From Breviolum minutum Mf 1.05b.01 (lineage: Eukaryota; Sar; Dinophyceae; Suessiales; Symbiodiniaceae), in the NCBI GenBank assembly GCA_000507305.1, contig DF241177.1, positions 1 to 64,000 of the forward strand: a stretch of 64,000 nt of DNA, in the 5' to 3' direction. Shown here one piece after another: positions 34,154 through 47,351 of this stretch. The notes below the pieces were generated by a model. The model did not search any database. It was given only the letters and a program-made list of their open reading frames with translations, and was not told the DNA's origin. Every line of letters starts with the position of its first letter. The first letter of the stretch is position 1. The position numbers and the translations under genes were made by a program.

Positions 34154-35039
34154 GTTTTTCATGCTTTTCTATTTTCTATATGTGTGATTGTGTGATGCAA
34201 AATTCTGAAGAGGCGCTGGTTTAGGTCTCTTGAATCTCTTTTCACATCCCGGAAAAATGCTGCAGAAACAAACATGTCAGAAAGATTGACAGTTTTCACA
34301 CACAACTCATGTGACATTGATTTGGAGCTGCCTTCTGAGGACTTGATGGGATGGTCGTCATCAGATATCTGGAGCTTGGCTTCAAATTCTGTTTGGTGGG
34401 CACTCTACTGAGCGTAGCCCCTTGACAAGAAAACAGCCAAGCTCTAGACACCTGAAAACACCAGTTTCACGCAGCGTTTTGCAGCACGAGTTGTATGGTG
34501 TATTGGGCATCCGGTTTTGCCCAGGTGTTGGTGCCCATGTATGCTTGTGCAGACAACGACGAGTACATTGGGAAATTCACACGTTTCAGCCTCTCCAATA
34601 TCGACAGAGAGATGGGGTGCCATGCTTATGACTTGCAATATGACTTATTTGCGGTTCCGTCTTGAGAAGGGGTCCAAATCAATCCACTGAAAAACTAATC
34701 AGCCTTGCTCTTGCTCCGTTCTATCTCCTGTTGCTCTGGGGCATAGGGATGGTAGATGCCACGGATATCATTTCAGACATGACTTTTCAATCAGTGTGAA
34801 TCTTTTCTTTCTGGTTCTCATCCTCCCGAGACTGAGGCGCCAGAAGACCTCCCCGAAGTTCTGGGTTGTCGTGGTTTGTTCCTACTTGTTGAATGCTGCC
34901 CGGTGACGAATTGCGCTGTGAGCCAGCTGGGTGCTCCATGTGAAAAATCAACAGTTGGATCAATGTATAAGTTGGATATACGCTAGCCGCTAGACAGTCC
35001 AAGCATCAGATCCATCCTTCAAAGTCAAATGTTCTTTCC

Positions 35040-37837
35040 TGGCAAAGTGGATCTCTATCCAGTTGCGGTATCCAAGGCTGCTTTCGTCCACTTCATGGTT
35101 GGCGAGTGGCAGAATTTCATGAAACTGCGACGGAAACAGTTCAAACAGACTGTCTTTGGCATCTCGGCTCAACAGAAGGAACTGTCGAACTCCTTCCAGG
35201 GAACCAGCGAGGCGACGCGAAAAAAACAAGCCGAGGTGCTTGTGGACCCGGAGCTGCACAAGCCATTCGCTCCGTCTTGGTGGAGAATGTGCCAAAGGAT
35301 CTATTGGCTTGGCATGGGGTCGAAACGTGGAAGAAATTGCAATCCCATGAAATCATATGATGATGCTTTGAGCTCACGATCCTGCATTGATAATGGTGTG
35401 GTATGTTTTGGCTGTAGATCCGTGAATTTCAGCTGTCCCAACACTCGAAAGAGAAGATCTCAGCATTGTTCGCAGTAGGAACTACGCTCAGCAAAGCAAC
35501 TCTTTGAATACTTCGAAAAGCAATTCGGAGAAGGCACGGGAACACCTCGCGGATCAAAAGAGGTTGGCAAGGCTGCCTTGTATATCGGATTATGTCGGCA
35601 TATCAATGCTATACCGACTAAACCAGGCTCATACCATCTGACAAAAGAACCTCCGAAGTGACTAGCTTAGCAGCTTTTTGATCCTGTTGGGCTTGGAGCT
35701 GTGCAGTGACAAGGCTCCGTTCATTCGGCAGTTCTTCAGAGTGAGTCTTTGCTGAAGACGGGAGTGGGGTGGGGTGCCGCCTTCGGTACACGAGTGAGAC
35801 ACTGATCCACAGATGTTCAATCAAAGTGGCTCCTCATTTTGGTTTCGGACTGATAGATTCAGATCAAATGGTCAGTAGAACAGTAGAACTGTTTGCCAGA
35901 ATTCTTTTGCCCTCCACTTTCGGCTGCACCTTGTGCAGAATCCAAGGATACTGATGCTTTGCACGGGTGGCTTGGATGTTGTCCTTGCGGAGGCTCTGGA
36001 AGGCCTTCACAAGACAGAGAAGAATCTGCAACAGCGAGGATAGGAAAGAATGGAAAGACTGGCAACATTCGCTGAAGTCTACAGTAGCGGCTACAGCATG
36101 AAATGGAGGTTCTGTTCTGACCTACGTATGCTGCAAGCAAGGCCTACTAAGGCAGTACATTGAAACAAGTGTTTTTACTTCCTCAATTTTTGCAACACGA
36201 TCGCACATTTCTTCAAGGTCGGCTAAGGGTCAAGGGTTCTTGAGTCAAATGGTCATGCAGGTATCTCCGGTGTCTCTCGTGATGCCTCTTCTAATTCTTT
36301 GAGCATGGACTATTGGATCTTTTTCTCATTTCTGAAGCAATAAAAGCTGTAAACTCATGAGTTCCAACTTCCAACGACGATTTCGCGATTTTTCCACATT
36401 TTTCATATTTTTTCCGGCTCCAGTCTTGGCAGGCGCACGCAAATGTGTGAAGCTGTGAGGCCGGACGTGGCCACAGGTTTCTTGGTTGAGCAAAGGTGAT
36501 CGATATGATATGATTTGCATGGTTCTAAGGTGAGGATTCATGATTCGGCTGCTTCAAATTCACTCCGAACATGTATCAAGAGTCTTGCTTCTTTATGATT
36601 TGGCAGATCATTTTAGATTTAAGATCTGGAGATGGTGGGTTTTCCACCCCAAAAAATTCAACATTAGCTGCATCAAATTCTCAAGGCGTTGAGCTTTCAG
36701 AGATCAATGTCAGGAGCAGGGTTTTTTGGTCTTTGGGTGATAAGGTGTGTTTGTATGTTATATGTTCAGAAGTTGTTTGGGGTTATTGTAGTTAATTTGG
36801 TGCTTTGACACTTTGAAATCCCCAAATTTCTGGCCTTGGTTTGTTCATTACCAACACGAGCCAATCAGTCAGGAGGAACCGAAGGACTACTTGCGTTGTG
36901 GACGAATCTTCACTTCTGAGTGGTGTCAATCTGCCGAACGCTGCTCGTGACTTCTCCAAGATGCTTGGGCAGCATTTGGGGATCTCACAAGCTCAAAGAA
37001 CTGACCAAAGAAAGGGTGTAAACTGCCAGGGTCAGAAGCATGCCAGTCTTTGGTTTTTTGTGTGTTTATGGAGCATCTTCCTTTGGAGTTCTCGGGTGAA
37101 AAAAAGCCTGCAAAACCTTCTGCAGGAAAATGAAAAGCTATGCAAATGCCTTTGCCAGCACAGCCTCAAAGGCACTGCCAGCTACCGAACTTGTGACTTG
37201 GGAGAGGAGCTTCCATGAAACATGATGAAACCGGTGCTAAGGATGTTTTTTTTGCACAGGGTGCAGAGAAATGTGGACATAAGGAATTGGGAATCATGAT
37301 TTACTAGTGAAGTAGATGTAGAACATTCTACGATGCTTTTTGAAAATTGTAAAAGATTTCCCTGGCATTTGGCTCATGCATTCTTTCCACCATGAGAACC
37401 CAAATCGCCAACAGCTCCAACGGATCTCCAGATGCTGTGAAACTGAGGTGAGACATTCATCGTGTTCCACCGGCTTCGTGACCTTCTATTTGGTTCAGTC
37501 ACGTGAGGTCCCCCAGGTGTCCCTTGTCCCCTTGCCCCGTTGCCCCCATTCCCCCCGTTCTGCGCTTTTTAAAAACACCAAGGTGTCATGGCAGAGCAGG
37601 TGCTACTGTCGCATCGCTCTAACTGGCAACTGCGCTCTGCACCTGAGTCGAGGGACATGGAGCCTTGGGTTAAATAAAACGCACATGGCGGAGGTGACAA
37701 AACGCAGTTGACATCATTTCACCATCCCATTCAGGTTCTTGATTCGTCATGCGTCACATTTGGATGCATCCCCGCAGGTGTGGTGTAATGCAACAACGCC
37801 CTGGAAGGTCTTTTTCCCAAGAAACATTGTCGCAAAG
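35040..37837 (+). CDS. OSCA/CSC1/TMEM63-like channel: membrane-linker and cytosolic-domain exons
   Basis: These exons encode the part expected before the seven-helix pore. In order: about 35040-35355, with FMVGEWQNFMKLRRKQF like the linker after the second helix, then RSVLVENVPKDL, the opening strand of the cytosolic (PHM7_cyt) domain; 35492-35562 (KQLFEYFEKQFGEGTG); 35939-36038 (LAEALEGLHKTEKNLQQR); about 37448-37507 (STGFVTFYLVQSRE, the last strand); and 37778-37837 (TPWKVFFPRN). The family forms mechano- or osmo-gated cation channels in plasma or organelle membranes. The first stretch changes frame between about 35235 and 35270, so an indel or an unrecognised junction lies there. Single exons are short, but their order matches the family from end to end. 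Confidence 0.6.
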
Positions 37838-38219
37838 GTGATGGCTGCAGGGGAGTGCGGCAAATTGATCTCAATCGGGTCTCAGGATTTTTTGTGTTGG
37901 TTACGTTTCTAACTTTCGGATGGTGTCAGAAACCTTTTCTGACTGCTGTTTTCCTTTTTTATGGTGAACATGGGGGTTCGTACAACTGACGACTAAATTA
38001 AAGATACCATGACTGGCTTGTGGTGGAGTAAAATTGATAGTTGCTGTTGCATTTGAAGGGAATGTTGGTATGCTGATCAGTACGACCAGAGCATCCGAAC
38101 AGTCAGTTCTATATGTGCCAGTTTCAAACTAAACCAAACTTAGACAACGAAATTGAAAAGCTTAACAACCAATGGGTTTGGTTGTCAGCAGCTTTCATCG
38201 GTTAACTGCTGCCCTACGG

Positions 38220-41200
38220 TAGGGGGTTTGGTTGGGATCGACTCATCGCGGATCCACGACGGAAAGGTGGGTTGCATCCTTGGAGTGATCTTTTGGTCGG
38301 TGCCAGTGCCTTGCCGAACAGACTTTCCGATGTCATGGGTGTTGTCTCAACTCATGGTGGATGGCTGGATGTGAGCTTGAGGTCACCACAATCCAGTTCT
38401 GTTTCGACGTGGAAAGTCTGCAAACCTACCTGCCCCATCTCTTCCAATACAGTACCTTATCTTTCAGCAAGAAAATTTTGCTTTTGTGTGTTTGTTGCCG
38501 GTCTTCCCTTTTCGTAGACTTTGTTTGTTGTATCTTGTTGTACCGTTGTGCAAAGTTGTGATGTTTTCGTTGAGGCCGAAGCGATTCCACCCTCGTGAGT
38601 ACGTTGCTGGTGTGGAGCCTCGGGGGAACCCAATTCTATGCTGAGTCTTTGTCAGAATGCAGAACTGGACAAAGAAGAGTGTCCTCGAAGTGTTTACTGA
38701 AATCCTCAATGCCTCTCTCTTTTTTTTTTCTTCAGATTTTGGATTCTTAACTCAAGAACATCAATTTCCGGTGTAAGAAACTGGGATTAACTGCAGGTGA
38801 AATATTTGCCCGTGGTCGCCTTGATCTTGTTGTTGGCTTTGCTGCCTTGCGTCTTGGAAGCTATCGCGAGGAGGTGCCTCTGGATTTTTAGATTGTAGGG
38901 AAATGATGGGAAATGGACCTTGGAACAATCTTGAATCATGCCACCATCTGTGACAGGTATGAACACTTCAAGGTGAAGTCAGACATTCAGAGAACGGTAT
39001 TGAACCGCTGCCTGGCTAAGGTTCAAGGTAATTGAGGAATCTCCAAACAAATCCAACAAGTCTTAAGACATCTTAAGACCATGTTCTCCTCACAGCTGAA
39101 GAATGTTTGCAGCTTGCGGGGCTGTTGGCAGTCAGCGAATTTTGTTGTTGTTACTGCATATAGATTCTTGATGATGTTAAGATACGGCTTTGTTTTCTGT
39201 AGTACTTCTTGTAGGACATGAGTCTCCACTGTCATTTGCCGACGAACCCGTGGGACACGTTATGAGGCTACATGGGCTATCTACTTGCTACCCTTTATGT
39301 ATCTTGGCGCAGATGTCCAATTCAATGAAATTCCAGTGAATGGTTTCCTTTTCCCGGCTTGCATTTCAAGTGATGATCCGGAGGTTCAGGTAGCATACAT
39401 GCGTAAAGACTTATGACCATGGCCTCCCAAATCTAAGATGATTCTATTCCATGTAGCTTCCTTCGTACTGAAACTTAGGTTGCAGTCGTATCCGGCTCTG
39501 TTTCGGGAACCTTAGTGACCTGGATGCATTTCCACGTCCTCCAGTCCTCAGTGCTTGTTGAGCGTTTTGCAACAACCCTCGGCAGGTTTTTGAACCAAAA
39601 TTTAGATGCTGGACAGTTTTTCCTTCCTATTTCAACTCTGCTCAAATCTGCAAGGAAAAGTTCGCCAAGACTCCCTTAGAAGCGATGATGGACGTGCGTG
39701 AAGCGGTGCCTCAAGTGGCGGACGCTTGGTAAATTGCTGGGACTGTGGAAAGGTGTTCTGCAGCAACCCTTCCCGTTTTGCCATAGAAGATGTCAGAGAA
39801 GTATCATGCATGATGAATCACGCCACTTTTTGAGTTGCCACTTCCAGAGTCAGAATCTCAGGTGTATTTTATCACCTTCGTTCTGGCGCGTGTGGGCATC
39901 ACTATTCCCATCCTGCTGTTCTTTCCTGGCTTGCAACTTGCCAAATTCTAAATAAGGTGGAGCTAGGATGAATGAAGTCCCAAGACAAGTTTCAGTGAAA
40001 GTTTAGATGATTGGTGTGAATAGCTTCTGAAGTGATATCCCCAACTACATTCCCATCACATGAATGAAACCACATTGAAATACATATATCATATATCATA
40101 TATCATATATCATATATGCTGTAAAGAACATAAATAGAAAAGACCTGACTAAGATATATAGTTTTGAGTTCGAAATTCATCAAACATTTTCTTCAGTCTT
40201 TTCAAACATCAAGTCACCACTTTTCATCCACTGCTTCAGGTTCCCCGGCTCCAGTTGCTACTTTGCCACAGAGGCCGCTGATGCGGCCTTGATTTTAGTC
40301 TTGGCTGTCACGTGCCTCGGTCGAAGCTTCATAATTTTCAATGTCAGATACCTAGAGATTCCAAAGTGAAAGAAATTGGGTGATATGAGATTATTCAGTG
40401 ATATCCTGCTTCACCAAACATGCACCCAATTCACCTGCATTTGTTTTTTCAACAAGAAGTGACTTCGATTCGAACAGAAAGTGATGATTCGTTGTGTGAC
40501 AGGCAGGAAGTTGAAGGGATGTGAGTCTCTTCATAAGGTACCTAGTACCAGTAGTACCGCACAAGGCGGTGGCGGAAGTTTCAAGAATAGGAAACGTATA
40601 GGAGAGATTGATTGCTGTGAGTGACGGATGTCAGAGCAAAACCATTGACCAACTGACTAACTAGCTAACCGACTAATTGACTGATTGACTATCTGATTAA
40701 CTGAGTAATTGCCTAAGTGATGAACTGACCTATTGACTGACTGACTGACTGACTGACTGACTGACTGACTGACTGACTAATTGATTGACTGGTTGATTAA
40801 CCCACGAACAGACTAATTTACTTACTGACTGGCTGACTGCCTGACTAGGTGCTAATTGACTACTTGACTAACTGACTATCTACCTACCTACCTACCTACC
40901 TAACTAACCAAGTAACTAACTAACTGACTAACTAGCTAACTGACCAAAGGACTCACTGACTGATTGACTAACTGACGAACTGACTAGTTGACTAACTAGC
41001 TAACTGACTAACTGATTCATTGATAGATTGCTTAACTGACGAACTGACTAATTGACTATCTGACTGACTAACTAACTAACTAACTAACTAACTGACTAAC
41101 TAGCTAACTGACTAAGTGACGAACTGACTGATTGACTAACTGACTAACTTACTACCTGACTAATTTTTCGACATCAGAACTTCCAAAAGCGCTCCGAAGC

Positions 41201-43235
41201 CCACATGTTTTGTACATTTTCACTTCCAAATCTCCTTTTCGCTACAGCGGCGTGCATTTTTTCGACGTCAGAACTTCAAAAAGTGCTCCCGGACCCTCAG
41301 TGTTTTAACATTTTCACTTCCAAATGTGCTTCTCGCCACAGCGGCGTACAATTTTTCGACATCTGAACTGCAAAAAGTGCTCCCGGAATGTCAATTTTTT
41401 AACATGTTCACTTCCAAATGTGCATTTTGCCAGAGCGGCGCGAATTTTTTCGACATCGGAACTTCAAAAAGTGCTCCGAAGCTGACATGTTCTGTACATT
41501 TTCACTTCAAAATGTGCTTTTCGCCACAGCGGCGTGCAATTTTTCATTTCTCCTTTGAGCACCTACCTCCACACCCGCCGCTTTAACAGGCCACCCGACA
41601 CACGAATCATCGAAAAAACACAGCATTTCGCGACTTCTCTAACATTTGGCGCGGGTGTATCTTCTTTCTCCTGACTTTCGCGCTAGTGTATTTTCTTCCT
41701 TCCGACTTGACTGCCTTTCCCATCTGCTTTTCAACTGTCCATATTGTCGGAAGTTTGCTATTTAAATTTCCTTCGATAACTACTTCCAGTGAAGATATTT
41801 TTAATGTTGGGCGGTGTTTCCGTGTTTCATTCCCTTTGTTCGGTTTTTTGGAGGTTTGGATTTAAGCATGCCATGCCCCATGTGTTTGTTAAGGTACTCA
41901 TGCATTGCACCATTGATTCTGCCCGCCTGCGCTGCCTACTTTGCTATGGCATCTGTGGTCTACAGATTCTTGCAACAACAGTTCTCCGCAATGGATTCAT
42001 GATTTTATTATACAAATCTGACATACACTTATATGGACTGACTACAATCTTGCAATCTACAGTGCGCAACAATCAGGATAATAACTACAGCAATTTTTTT
42101 TTAAAGGAATGTCTCGGAATGTGATTCAATCAGGGTTTTGAGAGCACGGTACATAGAATCAGAATCCTGAAGTCACAAAGCGCTTTGTTTCAAAAAAAAA
42201 CCGCAACTTTTTTTCGCGGCGTGATCCCTTTTTCAATCCAAGGATGGTTATTTCTCTATGTGCCTGGGGCTGGCACATAATGTGATTGCCTTTGTATTTT
42301 CTTCCAGCCTCCAGCTTTTGCAACCTTTTTGAAGTCACAGGTCTACGAGCAGGAATTTGACACCGCAGGCAGCTTTTGGTTCCTTGGAAGCCACGTTTTG
42401 TGGATGTTGACCGGATGCACTCCTCTGGGAATACCCTGAGTGTCTGATTTTGCGCCGAAATACCAAAGTGTTCTTGTGAAATGTGGATTAATTACGAATC
42501 ATCACCTATCTCAGACCTTGAAAAGTGGAACATGTCCCCTGCATCTGATGAAACTGGATATCTGAAAGTATCAGTATTCTGCTTCTAACTTTCTCAGGAA
42601 GCGAACGTATGATGTTTCCACGAGGTTGCCAGTAGGTGGAGTTAGCGCAGCTGAGTCGTCGCAATGTTAAGGCACGATCTCTTCAATTGGTCTTGCTGGG
42701 GTATGTTCTTCAGCAACGTCACTCTCATGGCGCTTGCAAGAGGCAAGAAACTGTACTTGCAAAGCAAGGGAGAAAAAATCTAGCATTTCTATGCATTTCT
42801 CACATTTCCATCTCAAGCTTGCAGGTCACACCAACTTCAACTCCTATAGTTTCTTGGAATTTTTGGATGCTTCCATGGGTCCATGTGTTGAGTTGTTGAT
42901 TGTTACCTTTTCTTCGAGGCTTCTATGCAACAGCAATTCTTCCTCTGACGACCTTAGCCTTCAAGGTGGGGATCCTTCAAAACCTGTGGTTTTTCTCGCA
43001 GGATCAAGGTACAAAACATCACATCCCAAAACTGGTGTTTCCAAAAAGGACCTTTACCAAAAAATGCCTTCACATATTGTGGGAATGTCGACCGTAGACT
43101 GCTATTGGTATCTCTGTTTTGGAGAAAGAAAATCAAGGGCTGCCATCAACATAGGCCTTCTGTGAGCGCTACTATGCACGGCCTGCCCTCTTCGTGGCGC
43201 TGGAAGATGCTGTAGAAGCTGATTGTCTCGCAGAG
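38220..43235 (+). CDS. OSCA/CSC1/TMEM63-like channel: seven-helix pore-domain exons
   Basis: Exons in order: about 38270-38325 (LGVIFWSVPVP); 38797-38873 (LPVVALILLLALLPCVLEAI); 38957-39027 (FKVKSDIQRTVLNR); 39486-39585 (VVSGSVSGTLV); 39862 to about 39925 (VYFITFVLARVGIT); about 41877-41980 (LRYSCIAPLILPACAAYF); 42341 to about 42385 (VYEQEFDTAGSFW); 42919-42965 (FYATAILPLTTLAFK); 43155-43235 (FCERYYARPALF). Each matches a successive conserved segment of the RSN1_7TM domain, including the Ser-x-Ile-Ala-Pro-Leu-Ile helix and the Phe-Cys C-terminal stretch. Checked junctions (38873/38957, 39027/39486, 42965/43155) keep phase. The 39.9-41.9 kb intron is filled with tandem repeats. The 3' end of the gene was not located. 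Confidence 0.72.
40083..40117. repeat. (CATATAT)5 minisatellite
   Basis: Five perfect 7-bp units inside the large intron of the channel gene. Confidence 0.9.
40620..41162. repeat. GACT/AACT tetranucleotide-derived array
   Basis: About 540 bp built from GACTGACT, AACTAACT and CTACCTAC units with frequent point changes; longest pure run of GACT at about 40737-40777. Intronic. Confidence 0.9.
41164..41545. repeat. 94-bp tandem repeat, four units
   Basis: The anchor TTTTTCGAC recurs with exact spacing: TCGAC falls at 41168, 41262, 41356 and 41450, and a truncated fifth start lies near 41538. Units share CACTTCCAAAT and the AGCGGCG box. Unit 4 resembles unit 1 more than units 2 and 3 do (GCTCCGAAG...ACATGTT). 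It adjoins the tetranucleotide array in the same intron. Confidence 0.9.
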
Positions 43236-43239
43236 GTGT

Positions 43240-46200
43240 GGTGGGTTGGAAGTGGCTTAGATCTATAGATCCTTGAGCTTAGAGAGGACATTCTTGGATT
43301 ACGGACACATATTAATATTATATGCTGGAATCTGCATAGATACTTATGTACAATATTTTCAGAATATGTGCAGGCAGTCTGGAAAATTCACGTATTTTTA
43401 CGCACATGTCACCACACATGTCCATCATGCGCACAACGTGGAGCATGAGAATTACTGGTACACGTAATGTTTCGTAGATGATAGCTTTGCGGAGCGTGGA
43501 CATAGGAAGCCATTTTTGGTATACTTTTTGCCACCAAAATATCATCAACTTCGCAAGTGTGCGTTTCGGACGCTTTTTTGAAAAAAATGATGCAGCATGT
43601 TTTGGTGTTTTGTAGGGTTGCGGCGAGTGGGAGATCTTAACTAAAGTTTTTTTTTGGGATACTACGCTACGCAAGACGCTGGCCTTCCTTGCATGTGCAC
43701 AGGTTAGGGATGTGCCGTTAACCAGATACGTGAATCGCTTGGGGGGACACCTGTGAAACACGCACCTGGCCAGGGTAACCAAAGCAATTGTTTAAGACAG
43801 CCTTTACCATCTTGTTGCGAATCGGAGCACGATGTATTTTTGTTTTCGATCATGAAATTCTATGACCAGCATTCGTTGGTACACATACATATTATACGTA
43901 CTTGCGTATGTGGAACAGCATTCGTTGGTCACTGCCTGAACTACTGGTTTCGGCCAGGAAGAGGCCAACGTCGTTCTGGCTTCTTGGCAATGAAGTCAAT
44001 TGGGTGAGAATGGGGTTGTTCCAATTTTACGTCATACGGATCACACAAGGATAATTTCATACAATTTCTACATTTGGAGGTTGACATTTGCATTACAATT
44101 CTTTACTTGAAGTTTATATCAAGCAAAACATGTTTGGAATGCATCCACCTTTGGAGGATGACACTTACTATGTGGATCCGGTGCTTCAAAATCATAGTCC
44201 ACTGAGCCCGGGCTCGAGTTCAAGTCCTGGGACATGGAGGCATGGACTGTGGTGCTGTTTCTTTTGGTTAAAACGCTGAATTGCTTGCAATCCTAAACTG
44301 GTATTCCTTCAACTTTCTGTATTCCTTTTTCTGGTTTTGAGAAATTTACTCAAGGATTTCGTTCCTGGGACTGATATTGTGTCACGTGTGCGAATTTTGC
44401 TGCTGCAGGGTGAGCCGAGTGTTTGGAGTGTGACGAGCTAATGTTGCTCCGGCGAGGTTCAGGGCTCCAAGCTGTGTAAAATTTCAACGTCAGGTTGCGG
44501 TTACTGAACGAAAAAAGATATGTGAGACTGGTTAGTTCTCAAGGATTTTGATCTTATTGTCATTGTATAAGTTGATCTTTTTAAGGATCTCATCAATTGG
44601 ATATGCTGAAAAGCTTGGACTTTTGCCAGAGTGTGGTCTGGGCGGAGTTTCGATGCTTTGAGTTGAAACAAAATCGTGTTGGTTCCAAACAAGCTCTGTC
44701 ACAAAGCATGGATTTTTCATTGTTTGTCTTCCACCAGGTTTGGAACTACTTGTTCAATCGAAAACATCCCTCTTCCTTTGTTTGGAATTAGGATGTGAAC
44801 CGGACGACTTTTGTAGCAAACACAGCACCAGCTCCCGCCATCTAAGACTTTTCCGCTCTATTTTGCGTTTGCCATCTTTTTGCCACACTGGTTTGCCAAG
44901 CAAACTGCAGTTGGGATACGATATCGCGAAGCGAAAAAAAAATATGGCTGCCTTGGTCCAATCTGAAAGAGTGTCATAGTCATATCCTCAGAGGAGTACA
45001 TACTATGAGGATTCAGATTGGGGGCATTCACTTTTCAGTAGTTGACGATACTGTTGGATGAAATGCCGCACCAGTGGTGAATATCCCGTGAATTTCTGCA
45101 GTCTTTTCATGATCGCAACTCATAGGCGGATTTGGCCTATCAACAGTAACTCCGGCAATCTAACATAGCAATGGCACATTTCCTCTACAATAGGAAATAC
45201 ATGGTTGGAGCTGTTGAATAGCCTGTACATGGCTAAAGGCAAAATTCTCCTGTCAATGAACTACAGCATCAACATCAGCTATGTTGTTTGTTTCTTGTGA
45301 ATTTTCTCTTGCAAGGACAACTACTTGAGAAAACGATTTATGGCATTTCAAAGCAACAACTTTTGATCACTGCAGCTTCTTGTCGTTTCCATTGACTTTT
45401 GTGTTGTCAGGATGTGGAAACTCCAGCCGAACCCAAGGCAAAAGCTGCGATGTTTTCCGATCTCCAACGATAAATCCTATCAACGTGGCCTTTGAGAGTC
45501 TGGAGATTGACCACTGATGATTAGCATCACCGTCAAAAAGATATGTTCTTTTTGGGCCCTGGGCCAGCATCAATTTTGTGAGGCTAGCGAAGCCGCAGGC
45601 GGATCTGTGAATCTGATAGTCCCAGCCACTGGAATCATGGAAGGGGGGTTACCAGGTGATCTCGAACAAACATCATGAATTATGAGCTTCCAACCAAAAG
45701 TCACGGCAACTTTCGAAAGCAGGTGTGGAGAAAGCTGCTTCACCATCAACTTTATCAGCTCCGAAGGTGCAGATTTATTGGCTGTGAGTCAAATATTCCA
45801 GCAAGTTGGCAAAAAATGATGAGTCAAGTTGCATTTTTTCCCTGCCAGGGTGCTGGCAAAGGACACCAACTTGCCAAGCTGTTTGCAAAGAGCAAGGGAG
45901 AGTACTGTAGACCAAAACGTAGGTAAGATAGGAAGAACAAGTTAGGCCCTTAGGCAATCTTCCAGAAGCAGCAAGGCGACACATGTTGAGTTGGTTGTGG
46001 CAGCATTTTAGATTTCAGTTGTCTATGTGATGTTGAGCCTTCAAGCAACCAGTTTGCAGGATTTGCGAAGGGACCTGCAAAGGGACCTGCAGGCAGAGAA
46101 AGCTGGGAAAGCAAACTTGTGACGCGGCTTCCTTGACAGAAGGTTTCAACAAAAAGCAGGCAAGTTTATCATCATCGAATCCCCGGAAATGCACCGTACA

Positions 46201-46300
46201 TAAATCGTCAAATTTAAAAAACATGGATAAATTCCTTTTGGGAGAGTTGGGAACCGGAGAGCCAGGAGGAGACATGCAAACAACGACCATTGACACACAT
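43240..46300. other. No confident gene
   Basis: Short frames of random character on both strands. One weak candidate exon begins at 45849, after acceptor CTGCCAG, encoding GAGKGHQLAKLFAKSKG. It resembles the start of the exon at 46515 and could belong to the same gene. Confidence 0.35.
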
Positions 46301-46306
46301 TTGCAG

Positions 46307-46619
46307 GTACGGAGGAGCAGTCCCAAGCAGACGCGCCGGCTGCAGCCCCTGCACCCTCTGCAGAGGTTGCAGCCCCTGCAGCCCCTGCAGCCCCTGCAGC
46401 TGCTCCAGCTGCAAGCAGCAAGGCTAAGGTGGGCAGTTCGATATAGATATGCCCAAGATGGGATCTTGCCATGCGAAGCAGTTGCCACAGTGATGCCTTT
46501 GACTCTGGTGTCAGGGTGGCGGCAAAGGACCTGCCAAAGGAGCCAAAGGAGCCAAAGCTCCTGACGTTGCTTGCGGCTGGAGCCTGAGAACCCTTCTTAA
46601 ACCCTTTCTTAAACGATGA
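46307..46619 (+). CDS. C-terminal exons of an Ala/Pro/Lys-rich protein
   Basis: Exon 46307-46428 encodes DAPAAAPAPSAEVAAPAAPA and ends KAK. After an 86-nt GT-AG intron, the last exon 46515-46619 encodes GGGKGPAKGAKGAK, then APDVACGWSLRTLLK, and stops at 46617-46619. Phase is kept. The Ala-Pro stretch comes from CTGCAG repeats, which also open frames on the minus strand (46146-46691). Splice signals and the smooth Lys-rich continuation favour the plus strand. An Ala/Pro/Lys tail suggests a basic nuclear protein. The N-terminal part was not found. Confidence 0.5.
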
Positions 46620-47351
46620 GTTGGTCATTTTTTTTCGGTGTTTGATTGTGTGATATCCATGACATCCAAGTTCGGTGGTTCTAAGATCCAAATCGTGGCG
46701 AGACCATCACGGGCGCAAATTTGGAGGAAGAGGTGACCTTGTGGGTGGAAGCCATATCTGGTGAGACCAGAGGTGCGAAAAACCCCGAAACGAAGGACTG
46801 GAGGGGGCCGAGTCCGGGAACCGAAAAAACGACAGGATTATAAAGCTGATGTGAAACCAGCAGGTTGAAGAGCTATCAGATACCTAGATAAGCCTAGAGT
46901 TGTGCTGGGGTTACTTGATTTTCTGTCCAAATCAGTTGGATGTTCATAGCAAATGGAGGTGAAGCCGGTGAAGCGTGTCAGAATCAGCACAACAAAGTGG
47001 TGTTCAACTAGCACCGATTCATAAAGGGTTGTGCCGTTCACTGTGCCATGGTCAGATGATGAAACCTTTGTTCTTTCAGGTCAGCTTCTGTAATTTTCAA
47101 TGGATCCAAGACTAAGACTTTGATTAGAAACATTTTCAATTCACGATTCACGATTTCATACCAAAAGTATCCGCCACTATGTTCTCCTCATGGCGTGAGT
47201 TTAGACTTAGACCCATCGAAGCAGGTTCATGTCAAGGATTTGCAGCAATTACATGACAAAAAGCTGACTTTTAGTTCTTACTTTGTTTCCGAAGATGAAA
47301 CTTGCAATCTGTGTTGGTCACTTGTCAACCCATGTCTTTGAGTCGTGGAAG

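Noticed and set aside
46146..46691. 181-codon minus-strand Ala/Gly-rich frame
   Set aside because: Generated by the CTGCAG repeats; the plus strand has matching donor and acceptor and a stop in a Lys-rich last exon.
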